NCBI GenBank assembly: GCA_040391135.1
Contig: JBEBYL010000017.1
Coordinates: forward strand, 3,029-67,028
DNA: 64,000 nt
Source: G025836975 sp040391135
Lineage (GTDB): Bacteria; Pseudomonadota; Gammaproteobacteria; Burkholderiales; Burkholderiaceae_B
Reading direction: 5' to 3'
Shown one piece after another: positions 42,367 to 51,377 of the stretch. Both the position numbers and the translations under genes were made by a program. The stretch's first letter is position 1, and every line of letters begins with the position of its first letter. Under the pieces are notes generated by a model. That model had not been told where the DNA came from, did no database searches, and worked only from the letters and a program-made list of their open reading frames with translations.

Positions 42367-44370
42367 ATGGCTTATTCCAGCGTTGAACACAGCGGTGTGG
42401 CGCAGGCCGCCGGGCCTGCCTTGTCCATAGAGGCCGAAATCGTGCGCTTGCTGCATCAGGATGCCCGCCGTCAGGAATTGGCCGGTTTGCTGGACCAGGT
42501 CCGGCTGCTGCCGGACGGCCCCGAGAAAACCCGCTTGATCCAAAGCGTTGAAATGGGCGTCACTATCAAAGAACGGCTGGATCAGCATCAGTTGCGAGAG
42601 CGCGGCTTGCTGGCCGTGATCGAGACGGCGCAGGACCTTACCGCCATCACGGACCTGGACAGAGTGCTGCAGGCCATCGTGCAGCGCGCCCGCAAGCTGG
42701 TGGGCTGCGACGTGGGCTATCTATCGATCTACGATGACGAGAACAGCGACTTCTATGTGCGGGCGACGGACGGCGCCTTTTCCGAACGGTTCAGGCAGAT
42801 AAGGATAGGGCTGGAGGTGGGCGTTTGCGGTTTTGTGGCGCGCAATCGCACCCCTTACTCGTCGTCCAACTATGGCGCGGACGAACGGTTTGTGCATACC
42901 GGTTTTATCGATTCGGCCATGGTCGATGAAAACATCAAGTCCATCCTGGGCGTGCCTTTGCTGGAAGGCGAAAAGGTGGTGGGCGTATTGTTCGTGGGCG
43001 ACCGCTACGTCCGTTCTTATGTGGCCTGGGAAATGTCCATCCTGTCGACGCTCGCGGCGCATGCATCGGTGGCCATCGGCAATGCGCGCTTGTTCGAGCA
43101 AGCCCAAAAGGCCTTGCGGCAGGCCAGCACCACGAACGCCTTGCTGACCCGCCAGACCGCCGATACCCGCGCCGCCGCCGAGGCGCACGAGCATTTGACC
43201 TCGTTGGTCGCGCGTGGCGGAGACTTATCCGATATATGCCTTATGGTGGGCCATCGCCTGGGCGGCCATGTCATCGTGCGCGACGAGGTCGGGGGCGAGA
43301 TTTGCGCATCGGCGGGCGAACCGCCGGGCTTTCTTGCATCGGCCTCCGCGCACCCCGATGGCGAATACTGGCTTGATGACAAAATCCATGCCGCGCTTGA
43401 CGAAAGCCGCAGGCTGGGACGGTCGGTGACGGCATTTTCGCTGCCATCGCATGTATGCCGGGTTTGCGCGGTGGTGGGCGGCAAGGGCTTGCTGGGCGGC
43501 CTGGTCATCCATACGGAATCGGCGCTGAACGATGTGGCCGTTCGCGTTTTCGAGCGCGGCGCCATGGTGACCGGTGTCGTGCTGCTGCTCAAGGAACAGC
43601 GGGACTTTTCCGTTCTTTCCGATGTGCCCGTTGTGCTGCATGGCCTGCTGCATAATCCTCAGGGAAACCTGGAGAAGCTGGCGCAGCAGGCGGCCGCCCA
43701 CGGACTGGACCTGTCGCAGGCCATGCGCCTGGTGCTGATCCAGACCCGGCCCGACCGCGGCGCTTATATGGTCAAGCAATTGCGGGCGCGGCTGAAGACC
43801 ATCGGGGCCTTGTTCGGCGAGGTGGGCGAGTCCCTGGTCGTCCTGGCCAACGACCATTTTCTGGGTGGTTTGCTTGAGGCGGTCACGCAGTGCTTTAGCG
43901 GCCACAGAGGCGAATTCACCGGTGTCGTTTCCGAACGTGTCGCCATGCCTTCCGAATTCGTGCGGGCGTTTGAGACGGCGGGCCGATGCCTGCGGTTCTT
44001 GAATGCGCTGGAACGGAAAAACGCCATTTTTCAAGAGCGCGAGCTGGTGCTTTACGCGTCCTTGTTCGACACATCGACCACACAGAATATTGATGCATTC
44101 CTGTGTTCGAGCCTGGGCGAACTCTATCGGCATGGCGAGCCTCGAAAGATCGAACTCGCGAAAACGCTGCTGGCTTATCTGGATCATGGCCATAACGCGC
44201 GGGCGGCCGCGGGAAAGCTGGATTTGCATATCAACACGTTCCGCCAGCGGCTGGAAGCGATCGATGCGCTGCTGGGCGCGTGGCGCGAGCCGGGAAGGAT
44301 GCTGGAGATCCACATGGGCCTGCGTTTATGGAGCTTGCGCGATCACAGGGCTTTTTCCGCCGACGTTTAA
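42367..44370 (+). CDS. GAF-domain transcriptional regulator with PucR/CdaR-type C-terminal HTH
   Basis: A 667-aa regulator. A GAF domain occupies about residues 85-245 (LDRVLQAIVQRARKLVGCDVGYLSIYDDE, GVCGFVARNRTPYSSSNY, SILGVPLLEGEKVVGVLFVGDR). A middle domain follows, then the PucR-type helix-turn-helix at the end: LAKTLLAYLDHGHNARAAAGKLDLHINTFRQRLEAIDALLG. I start at 42367 (MAYSSVEHS); the frame opens 21 codons earlier but that stretch holds the inverted repeat. It is divergent from the HMG-CoA reductase and may sense mevalonate or HMG-CoA. Confidence 0.85.
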   Translation: MAYSSVEHSGVAQAAGPALSIEAEIVRLLHQDARRQELAGLLDQVRLLPDGPEKTRLIQSVEMGVTIKERLDQHQLRERGLLAVIETAQDLTAITDLDRVLQAIVQRARKLVGCDVGYLSIYDDENSDFYVRATDGAFSERFRQIRIGLEVGVCGFVARNRTPYSSSNYGADERFVHTGFIDSAMVDENIKSILGVPLLEGEKVVGVLFVGDRYVRSYVAWEMSILSTLAAHASVAIGNARLFEQAQKALRQASTTNALLTRQTADTRAAAEAHEHLTSLVARGGDLSDICLMVGHRLGGHVIVRDEVGGEICASAGEPPGFLASASAHPDGEYWLDDKIHAALDESRRLGRSVTAFSLPSHVCRVCAVVGGKGLLGGLVIHTESALNDVAVRVFERGAMVTGVVLLLKEQRDFSVLSDVPVVLHGLLHNPQGNLEKLAQQAAAHGLDLSQAMRLVLIQTRPDRGAYMVKQLRARLKTIGALFGEVGESLVVLANDHFLGGLLEAVTQCFSGHRGEFTGVVSERVAMPSEFVRAFETAGRCLRFLNALERKNAIFQERELVLYASLFDTSTTQNIDAFLCSSLGELYRHGEPRKIELAKTLLAYLDHGHNARAAAGKLDLHINTFRQRLEAIDALLGAWREPGRMLEIHMGLRLWSLRDHRAFSADV

Positions 44371-44415
44371 AATGGTCGACAATATGCGCTGTTTTACCTA
44401 TAGAACCTGCTTAAC

Positions 44416-45426
44416 GTGATCCTGAATCAAGACCATACGCCCGTTGAGGATTGGCGCCTTTGCGTGGCGCCGATGATAGACGTTACCGATCGGCATTGCC
44501 GCTACTTCCATCGCCTGCTGGCGCCGCGCGCCCGGCTGTATACCGAAATGATCACCACGGGCGCGCTGATGCATGGAAATGTCGCGCGCCACCTGGACTT
44601 CGACGCCTCGGAAGAGCCGGTGGCCTTGCAATTGGGCGGCAGCGAGCCCCAGGCGCTGGCCGATTCCGCCCGCCTGGGCCGGCAATGGGGCTACAACGAG
44701 ATCAACCTGAATTGCGGCTGCCCGTCGGAGCGCGTCCAGCGCGGAGCCTTCGGCGCCTGCCTGATGGCCGAACCCGATCTGGTGGCCGATTGCATCAAAG
44801 CCATGCAGGACGCCGTGGACATTCCCGTAACCGTCAAGCACAGGCTGGGCCTGGATTACAACGAGTCCTACGATTTTGTGCGCGACTTCGTTGGCAAGAT
44901 TCGCGACACCGGCTGCCGGGTGTTTATCGTGCATGCCCGCAATGCGGTGCTAAAGGGCTTGTCGCCCAAGGACAATCGCGAGAAGCCGCCATTGCGCTAC
45001 GACGCCGCCGCGCGGCTGAAGGCCGATTTTCCCGACTGCGTATTCGTGCTGAATGGCGGCATTACCGAAGCGGGCCAGGCCTTGCAACTGATGCGGGAGT
45101 TCGATGGTGTCATGCTGGGCAGGGCCGCCTGGCACGACCCCGGTGTGCTGGCCGATATCAGCCGCGAGCTGCATCCGGATCTGGTCTTGCCCGAGCCCGC
45201 GCAAGTGGTTCATGCCATGGCCCGCTATGCGGGGAGCGAGATCGAAAAGGGCGTGCCGCTGCGCATGATTGTGCGCTCGATGCTGGGCTGGATGAGCGGC
45301 CGCGCAGGCGCCCGCCATTGGCGCCGCAGCTTGTCGGACCCCGTCTTGCTTAATAAGAACGACGCGGGGCTTATCGAGCGGGCGTGGTCGGATTTGATGT
45401 TGCGAACCGGCGACACAGGCTGCTAA
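44416..45426 (+). CDS. dusA: tRNA-dihydrouridine synthase DusA
   Basis: A 336-aa FMN enzyme that reduces U20/U20a in the tRNA D-loop. CVAPMIDVTDRHCRYFHRLL and LYTEMITTGALMHGN are DusA hallmarks; the catalytic cysteine is in LNCGCPSERVQRGAFGACLM (Cys102). The C-terminal helical tRNA-binding domain is present. It starts with GTG at 44416. The stop overlaps the stop of the convergent CBS gene. Confidence 0.95.
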   Translation: MILNQDHTPVEDWRLCVAPMIDVTDRHCRYFHRLLAPRARLYTEMITTGALMHGNVARHLDFDASEEPVALQLGGSEPQALADSARLGRQWGYNEINLNCGCPSERVQRGAFGACLMAEPDLVADCIKAMQDAVDIPVTVKHRLGLDYNESYDFVRDFVGKIRDTGCRVFIVHARNAVLKGLSPKDNREKPPLRYDAAARLKADFPDCVFVLNGGITEAGQALQLMREFDGVMLGRAAWHDPGVLADISRELHPDLVLPEPAQVVHAMARYAGSEIEKGVPLRMIVRSMLGWMSGRAGARHWRRSLSDPVLLNKNDAGLIERAWSDLMLRTGDTGC

Positions 45427-45884
45427 GAACGGGCCGCTTCTTCAGAGTCGGTGGGCCAGTCGCGTATGTAGGCCTTGAGCATGTTGTTCTCGAACTGCTG
45501 CGCGGCCACGATGGCTTGCGCCATGTCGTAGAAGGAAATGACGCCCATGAGCGTGGGGCCGTCCATGACCGGCATGTAGCGCGCATGCTTTTCCAGCATC
45601 AGCCGCTGCACTTCTTCGAAGCCGGTATTGGGCGATACGCTGACCGGCGCATCGTCCATGATGCTGCGCACGGTATTGGAACCGGTGATGCCCTGGTTGT
45701 CGTGCAGGTGGCGGATGATTTCCCGGAAGGTCAGCATGCCGGCAAGCTCGCCGTGGTCCATGATGACCAGCGAGCCGATGTCTTGCTCGCTCATGGTTTG
45801 AAGCGCTTGCAAAATAGGCATGTCGGGCGTGGCAGTGTATAGCGTGTGCCCCTTCACGCGTAGGATTTCACTGACTTTCAGCAT
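45423..45884 (-). CDS. CBS-domain protein
   Basis: A 153-aa protein made of two CBS motifs: EILRVKGHTLYTATPDMPILQALQTMSEQDIGSLVIMDHGELAGMLTFREIIRHL and SIMDDAPVSVSPNTGFEEVQRLMLEKHARYMPVMDGPTLMGVISFYDM. Such stand-alone Bateman modules bind adenine nucleotides and regulate partners. The ATG at 45884 has AGGAGA seven bases before it. It overlaps the 3' end of the BrkB-family gene by 17 bases and the dusA 3' end by 4. Confidence 0.9.
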   Translation of the reverse strand: MLKVSEILRVKGHTLYTATPDMPILQALQTMSEQDIGSLVIMDHGELAGMLTFREIIRHLHDNQGITGSNTVRSIMDDAPVSVSPNTGFEEVQRLMLEKHARYMPVMDGPTLMGVISFYDMAQAIVAAQQFENNMLKAYIRDWPTDSEEAARS

Positions 45885-47286
45885 GTTTCTTCTCCTGGGT
45901 GTTTCTATGCTCCGCGGTAAGGGTATTTTGCACCATATGCGGGCTTTCCGGTAGTGTTTCGCCGCCGCTCGCCGCCGGCCCATCGAACAGGACGGCCAGC
46001 CGTTGCGGGCTTTGTGTCAAAGAAACGGAAATCGCATCAAGAAGTAAGGGTTGCAAGGCCAGTCCGGGTTGATCGCGGTCCAGCAGCAATTCATCAATGA
46101 GCGGGCCCAGGGTGGCTTCGCGTTGATCGCAGGCCAGCACCCATTGGTCGGCGTCGCCGTTTTCGGTGTTGACCGCATAGCCCAATCGCTTGAGCGCCTT
46201 CAGCACGCCTGAAAGTTCATCCTGGTGCAGGTGCAGGTGCGCGCACAGGAACCGCATGCTGCGGCCCGCCGGAAGCGTGTTTTGAGCATCCCACAATACG
46301 CGCAGCACGCGCACGGCGTCCACGAACACGGCGCCCCGGTAATGCTGCAGGGCCCAGCGCCGTTGGCGCAAGGCCGGGAGCGTTGCCGCCACGGTGGCGC
46401 CCAGCAGGATGGCCAGCCAAGACAGGTAGATCCACAACAGGAAAATGGGCAGGGTGGCGAAGGCGCCGTAGATGACGGTGTACGAGGGAAAGCGCGTCAG
46501 GTAGTAGGCGAAGCCCACGCGCATTATTTCCAGGACGATGGCCGTGCCCAGGCCGCCTATCACCGCATCCTTCCAGAATACCCGCCGGTTCGGCACGCCC
46601 ACGAACAGCGCGGTGAAGCCCAGTCCGGTGGCGATCAGCGGCACGAAGGACAGCGCGAATCCGACCACGGCGGGCAGTTCGCCGATATTGCCTATGGATT
46701 CGCGCGCCAGGATGGATGTGGCCCACAGGCTGGCGCCCGTCAGGATGGGACCCAGGGAGATGATCGCCCAATACACCAGAATGCGCTGCCTGAATGGCCG
46801 CTGGCGTTCGACCTGCCAGATATCGTTGAAGGCTTCGTCTATGGTCATGATCAGCATGACCGAGGTGACGATCAAGAAAAGGCTGCCCACGGCCGTCAGT
46901 CCCGACGCCTTGGCGGCGAACTGATTCAAATACAGCATGACGTTGTCGGATACCGCGGGCGGCATCAGGCTGCTGGTCAGGAAATGCTCCAGCGCGACCC
47001 GGAACTCGGCAAACAGCGGAAAGGCGGTGAACAGGGACAGCACCACGGCCAGCAGCGGCACGATGGCCAGGACCGTCGTGAAGGTCAGGCTGGAGGCCAC
47101 CTGGGTCAGTTTCTTCTCGCCGGCGCGCTGCAGGGCAAAGCGGATGATCTTGCCGGCGTTCGACAATCCGGTCTGCGGGGCTTCGCCCGCTTCCAGCCTG
47201 GGCTCTTCGACCGGCGCCGGGGACGAGGCGGCCGGCGAGTCCGAAAAAGAGTTTGCCGCGTCGGGGCTATCGTTTGTCGTGGGCAT
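45868..47286 (-). CDS. YihY/BrkB-family membrane protein
   Basis: A 472-aa inner-membrane protein of the YihY (UPF0761, BrkB-like) family. An acidic, Pro/Ser-rich N-terminus of about 40 residues precedes six helices; KKLTQVASSLTFTTVLAIVPLLAVVLSLF and WKDAVIGGLGTAIVLEIMRVGFAYYL are signature segments, as is YGAFATLPIFLLWIYLSWLAILLGA. The C-terminal 170 residues are soluble, with a winged-helix-like stretch. Function unproven; the old serum-resistance name is historical. CBS gene follows by overlap. Confidence 0.9.
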   Translation of the reverse strand: MPTTNDSPDAANSFSDSPAASSPAPVEEPRLEAGEAPQTGLSNAGKIIRFALQRAGEKKLTQVASSLTFTTVLAIVPLLAVVLSLFTAFPLFAEFRVALEHFLTSSLMPPAVSDNVMLYLNQFAAKASGLTAVGSLFLIVTSVMLIMTIDEAFNDIWQVERQRPFRQRILVYWAIISLGPILTGASLWATSILARESIGNIGELPAVVGFALSFVPLIATGLGFTALFVGVPNRRVFWKDAVIGGLGTAIVLEIMRVGFAYYLTRFPSYTVIYGAFATLPIFLLWIYLSWLAILLGATVAATLPALRQRRWALQHYRGAVFVDAVRVLRVLWDAQNTLPAGRSMRFLCAHLHLHQDELSGVLKALKRLGYAVNTENGDADQWVLACDQREATLGPLIDELLLDRDQPGLALQPLLLDAISVSLTQSPQRLAVLFDGPAASGGETLPESPHMVQNTLTAEHRNTQEKKHAESQ

Positions 47287-47359
47287 GATGACGATGAACC
47301 TTTACATTTCAGGGGCGCCGTTCAGGCGGCGCGCGCCTCTTTCGGGTCATAATACCAGC

Positions 47360-47755
47360 ATGACTACGCAACTTAATCCCGTATTGCGCCATGGCGCGTC
47401 CGTATCGCTGGTGGCGCTTATCGCCCTGTGCCTGCTTTGGGAGCTGAAGATAGCTCCTTTGCGTCCCGGCGGCTCGCTCCTGGCGCTGAAGGCCTTGCCT
47501 TTGCTGCTGCCCTTGCGCGGCGTGCTGAAAGGGCAGCTGTATACCCTGCAATGGGCGGCCATGCTGATCCTGCTTTATTTCATGGAAGGCGTCGTGCGCG
47601 CCTGGTCCGATCCCTCACCCATGTCGGCCTGGATGGGCGGTCTGGAGATCCTTTTTTCGCTGACATTCTATCTATGCGCCGTTTGCTATCTGCGGCCGGC
47701 CAAGCGGGCCGCCAAGCAGAATGCGGCTCGCGATAAGGCAGGGGCGGTCTCATGA
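47360..47755 (+). CDS. DUF2069 membrane protein
   Basis: A 131-aa protein with four hydrophobic segments (VSLVALIALCLLWELK, LALKALPLLLPLRGVLKG, YTLQWAAMLILLYFMEGVVRAWSD, LEILFSLTFYLCAVCYL), the DUF2069 pattern. Function unknown. I start at the ATG at 47360 (MTTQLNPVLR); the open frame reaches into the antisense of the BrkB gene. It shares ATGA with selO. Confidence 0.85.
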   Translation: MTTQLNPVLRHGASVSLVALIALCLLWELKIAPLRPGGSLLALKALPLLLPLRGVLKGQLYTLQWAAMLILLYFMEGVVRAWSDPSPMSAWMGGLEILFSLTFYLCAVCYLRPAKRAAKQNAARDKAGAVS

Positions 47756-49227
47756 AGGATTCCATCCAGGACATACAGGTCGAGAACTCGTTTGCCGATC
47801 TGCCCGCGGCCTTCTATACGCGCCTGTCGCCGCAGCCGCTGACCGAACCGAGCTTGCTGCACGCCAACGCCGAGGTGGCGCGGCTGCTGGACTTGTCGCC
47901 CGCGGCGTTGACCCAGCCCGACTTTCTTGATGTGGTCGCCGGCAACCGGCCCTTGCCCGGCGGCAAGACGCTGGCCGCCGTATACAGCGGCCATCAGTTC
48001 GGCATCTGGGCGGGCCAGTTGGGCGACGGGCGGGCGCATCTGCTGGGCGAAGTCGTCAGTCCCTCGGGGCACTGGGAATTGCAATTGAAGGGTTCGGGGC
48101 GCACGCCTTATTCGCGCATGGGCGACGGGCGCGCGGTGCTGCGCTCGTCGGTCCGCGAATACCTGGCCAGCGAAGCCATGGCCGGCCTGGGCATACCGAC
48201 GACCCGCGCACTGGCGCTGGTCGTGTCGAACGACCCGGTCTATCGCGAAACCGTGGAGACCGCCGCCATCGTCACGCGCGTTTCACCCAGCTTCGTGCGT
48301 TTCGGCTCGTTTGAACACTGGTCGTCGTCCCCCGAGAACCTGGGCGCTTTGCTGGACTACGTGGTCGACCGCCACTACCCGGAATGCCGCGAGGCGGTGG
48401 ACGGCACGCCGGCCACGCAGGCCCAGGTGGTGCTGCGCTTTTTACGCGCCGTCACCGTCCGTACCGCCCGCCTGCTGGCCGATTGGCAGACCGTCGGCTT
48501 TTGCCATGGCGTCATGAATACCGACAATATGTCCATCTTGGGACTGACCCTGGATTACGGCCCTTACGGTTTCATGGATGCCTTCCAGGTCGATCATGTG
48601 TGCAACCACAGTGACAGCCAGGGGCGCTATGCCTGGAATGCGCAGCCGTCGGTGGCCAACTGGAATCTCTACCGCCTGGCCAGCGCTTTGCTGGGCCTGG
48701 GCGTGGAGGCCGACGCGCTGAAAGAACAACTGCAGGAATTCGAGCCGGCCTTTTTACAGGCGTATCGCGCCAACCTGTCCAGAAAGCTGGGCCTGCTGCG
48801 CTGGGCGGATGGCGACGACGATCTGCTGGACGACTGGTGGCGCTTGCTGCATACGCAAAAGGCCGACTTCACGCTCAGCTTCCGGTCCCTGGCCCGGGCG
48901 CCGCAGGACAGCACGGCGTTTTTCCAGCGCTTCCACGACCGGGACGCGGCCAGCGCCTGGCTGGACCGCTATGTCCAGCGCCTGGCGCAAGAAAAACGCC
49001 CCGATCCGGAACGCATCGAGGACATGAATCGCGGCAATCCCCTGTATGTGCTGCGCAATCATCTGGCGGAAGGCGCGATACGGGCGGCCGCGCAGGGCGA
49101 TACCGGCGAGATCGACACCTTGCTCAAGCTGCTGCGCGACCCCTATACCGAGCAGGCCGGCTACGAGTCCTATGCCGCCGTTCCGCCGGAGTGGGCAGGG
49201 CGGCTGGAAGTCAGCTGCTCATCATGA
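47752..49227 (+). CDS. selO: Protein adenylyltransferase SelO (YdiU family)
   Basis: A 491-aa pseudokinase-fold enzyme that transfers AMP from ATP to Ser/Thr/Tyr residues of proteins, linked to redox stress. Core motifs: YSGHQFGIWAGQLGDGRAHLLGEV, WELQLKGSGRTPYSRMGDGRAVLRSSVREYLASEAM, HGVMNTDNMSILGLTLDYGPYGFMD. The C-terminus is SCSS, the bacterial cysteine version of the eukaryotic selenocysteine end. It overlaps the DUF2069 gene by 4 bases. Confidence 0.95.
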   Translation: MKDSIQDIQVENSFADLPAAFYTRLSPQPLTEPSLLHANAEVARLLDLSPAALTQPDFLDVVAGNRPLPGGKTLAAVYSGHQFGIWAGQLGDGRAHLLGEVVSPSGHWELQLKGSGRTPYSRMGDGRAVLRSSVREYLASEAMAGLGIPTTRALALVVSNDPVYRETVETAAIVTRVSPSFVRFGSFEHWSSSPENLGALLDYVVDRHYPECREAVDGTPATQAQVVLRFLRAVTVRTARLLADWQTVGFCHGVMNTDNMSILGLTLDYGPYGFMDAFQVDHVCNHSDSQGRYAWNAQPSVANWNLYRLASALLGLGVEADALKEQLQEFEPAFLQAYRANLSRKLGLLRWADGDDDLLDDWWRLLHTQKADFTLSFRSLARAPQDSTAFFQRFHDRDAASAWLDRYVQRLAQEKRPDPERIEDMNRGNPLYVLRNHLAEGAIRAAAQGDTGEIDTLLKLLRDPYTEQAGYESYAAVPPEWAGRLEVSCSS

Positions 49228-49228
49228 A

Positions 49229-49259
49229 ATCGGCCCGGCCCCGGCGAAGGCCGGCCGAT
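49229..49259 (+). terminator. GC-rich hairpin after selO (weak terminator candidate)
   Basis: ATCGGCCCGGCC (49229-49240) nearly mirrors GGCCGGCCGAT (49249-49259) with one bulged base and an 8-base loop. No T-run follows, so termination is uncertain. Confidence 0.35.
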
Positions 49260-49366
49260 TCATCTGTTCACAATCTTTAATAGAATCATGGCTGCGGAAG
49301 CGGCGAGCGGGAATGCCGCCATCCGGTTTATCGCGTATTCTTTCAATTCAACCTTAAATAAAAACT

Positions 49367-50428
49367 ATGTCCGGCAACACTCTAGGCAAACTATTCTGCG
49401 TTACCAACTTCGGCGAATCGCATGGCCCGGCCATAGGCGCCGTGGTGGACGGCTGCCCGCCGGGGCTGGCGTTGTCCGAGGCGGACATCCAGTTCGATCT
49501 GGATCGGCGCCGGCCCGGCACCTCGCGCCACGTAACCCAGCGCCAGGAGCCGGACCAGGTCGAAATCCTGTCGGGCGTATATCAGGGGGTGACTACAGGC
49601 ACGCCCATTGCGCTGCTTATCCGCAATACCGATGCGCGCAGCAAGGACTACAGCAATATCGCCGATACCTTCCGTCCCGGCCATGCCGACTTTACCTATT
49701 GGAGCAAGTTCGGCGAGCGCGATCCGCGCGGCGGCGGGCGTTCGTCGGCGCGGCTGACCGCGCCCAGCGTGGCGGCCGGCGCGATCGCCAAGAAATGGCT
49801 GGAGCAGAGCCATGGCATCAAGATACGCGGCTACATGAGCCAGCTGGGGCCTATACCTATTCCTTTCCAGTCCTGGGACGAAGTCCCGAACAATCCCTTC
49901 TATGCGCCCAACGCGGACATCGTGCCGCAGCTTGAAGACTATATGGATCAGTTGCGGCGCGACGGCGATTCCATCGGCGCGCGCATCGAGGTCGTCGCCG
50001 AGAACCCGCCGGCGGGCTGGGGCGAGCCCCTGTACGATCGCCTGGACGCCGACATCGCGCACGTCATGATGGGCTTGAATGCGGTTAAAGGGGTGTCGAT
50101 AGGTGCCGGCTTCGACTGCATCGCCCAGCGCGGGTCCGAACATGGCGATGAAATCACCCCCGAAGGCTTCCTGTCGAATAATGCCGGCGGCGTGCTGGGC
50201 GGCATTTCATCCGGCCAGGCCATTACCGTGTCCATCGCCATCAAGCCCACGTCCAGCATCCGGGTTGAACGTCGGTCCGTCAATCGCGCCGGCGAGCCCG
50301 TTTCGGTGCAGACTCTGGGGCGGCACGATCCCTGCGTGGGCATACGCGCGACGCCTATTGCGGAAGCCCTGCTGGCCATCGTGCTGATGGATCACGCTTT
50401 GCGCCATCGCGCACAGTGCGGGAAATGA
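49367..50428 (+). CDS. aroC: Chorismate synthase
   Basis: A 353-aa FMN-dependent enzyme that makes chorismate from EPSP, the last shikimate step. Signatures: GNTLGKLFCVTNFGESHGPAIGAVVDGCPPGL, FRPGHADFTYWSKFGERDPRGGGRSSAR and LSNNAGGVLGGISSGQAI. Length is normal. It is the only shikimate gene in the window. Confidence 0.97.
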   Translation: MSGNTLGKLFCVTNFGESHGPAIGAVVDGCPPGLALSEADIQFDLDRRRPGTSRHVTQRQEPDQVEILSGVYQGVTTGTPIALLIRNTDARSKDYSNIADTFRPGHADFTYWSKFGERDPRGGGRSSARLTAPSVAAGAIAKKWLEQSHGIKIRGYMSQLGPIPIPFQSWDEVPNNPFYAPNADIVPQLEDYMDQLRRDGDSIGARIEVVAENPPAGWGEPLYDRLDADIAHVMMGLNAVKGVSIGAGFDCIAQRGSEHGDEITPEGFLSNNAGGVLGGISSGQAITVSIAIKPTSSIRVERRSVNRAGEPVSVQTLGRHDPCVGIRATPIAEALLAIVLMDHALRHRAQCGK

Positions 50429-50458
50429 ACCTTGTTGCCTGAAAGGAGCTTTACTGCC

Positions 50459-51301
50459 ATGAAGAAAAAAACCTCATCAGCGATACGCGGCATGGCCGCC
50501 GCCGGAGCGATGTCGGCCTTGACCTTGCTGGCCGCCTGTGCCGCCGTCCAGACCACCGACTCGGGCACAGTGGGTGTCGACCGCAAGCAATATATGTCCA
50601 GCATGGTTTCCGAAGCCGCCTTGCAGCAGGAGGCCGCCCAGCAGTACAGCAGCCTGATCTCCCAGGCCAAGGCCCAGGGCGCCCTGGACGTCAACGCCGC
50701 CCAAACCGCGCGTGTGAAAGCCATCTCCCAGAAACTGATCAAGCAGGTCGGCGTATTCCGTCCGGATGCGGCCAAATGGAACTGGGAAGTCCATGTGCTC
50801 AATTCCGAAGAGGTCAACGCCTGGTGCATGCCGGGCGGGAAAATCGCCGTCTATACGGGCCTGATCAACCAGGTCAAGCCGACCGACGCCGAGCTGGCGG
50901 CGGTCATCGGCCACGAGATGGCGCATGCCCTGCGCGAGCATGCGCGCGAGCAGGTGTCCCAGCAAATGGTCACGAATATGGGCTTGTCGGTGTTGTCGGC
51001 GGTGACTGGCGCGGGCGCCACGGCCGACTTGGGCAGCGCACTGAGCGAGGTCATGTTCACCCTGCCGAACAGCCGCACGCACGAGGCCGAAGCCGATCGC
51101 ATCGGCGTGGAGCTTGCCGCCAGGGCGGGTTACGATCCGCGCGCCGCGGTCACCCTGTGGCAAAAAATGGGCGCGCTCAGCCAGGGCAGCGCGCCGCCCG
51201 AGTTCCTGTCCACCCACCCCTCGGCGTCCAGCCGCTCGGCCGATCTGACCGAGGCGGCGAACAAGGTCATGCCGCTGTATCAGCAGGCGGGCGGTAAATA
51301 A
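50459..51301 (+). CDS. M48-family metallopeptidase lipoprotein
   Basis: A 280-aa periplasmic peptidase. A lipoprotein signal ends in LTLLAAC with lipid-bearing Cys27. The HExxH site is GHEMAHALREH (His152, Glu153, His156) and the third zinc ligand lies in RTHEAEADRIG. This layout resembles LoiP/YcaL and the YggG group, which take part in outer-membrane protein quality control. The ATG at 50459 follows AAGGAG; the ORF opens nine codons earlier. Confidence 0.92.
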   Translation: MKKKTSSAIRGMAAAGAMSALTLLAACAAVQTTDSGTVGVDRKQYMSSMVSEAALQQEAAQQYSSLISQAKAQGALDVNAAQTARVKAISQKLIKQVGVFRPDAAKWNWEVHVLNSEEVNAWCMPGGKIAVYTGLINQVKPTDAELAAVIGHEMAHALREHAREQVSQQMVTNMGLSVLSAVTGAGATADLGSALSEVMFTLPNSRTHEAEADRIGVELAARAGYDPRAAVTLWQKMGALSQGSAPPEFLSTHPSASSRSADLTEAANKVMPLYQQAGGK

Positions 51302-51377
51302 ATATAAATCAGCAAGGAAGGCGCCGGCCGGCCAAGGCCCGCGCCGTGCCGGCCGTGCGCGATGGCAGGCCGGTTTC

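Noticed and set aside
51302..51377. GC-rich inverted words between the M48 peptidase and ridA
   Set aside because: Several overlapping CCGGCC repeats can fold, but there is no T-run or clean stem, so no terminator is claimed.
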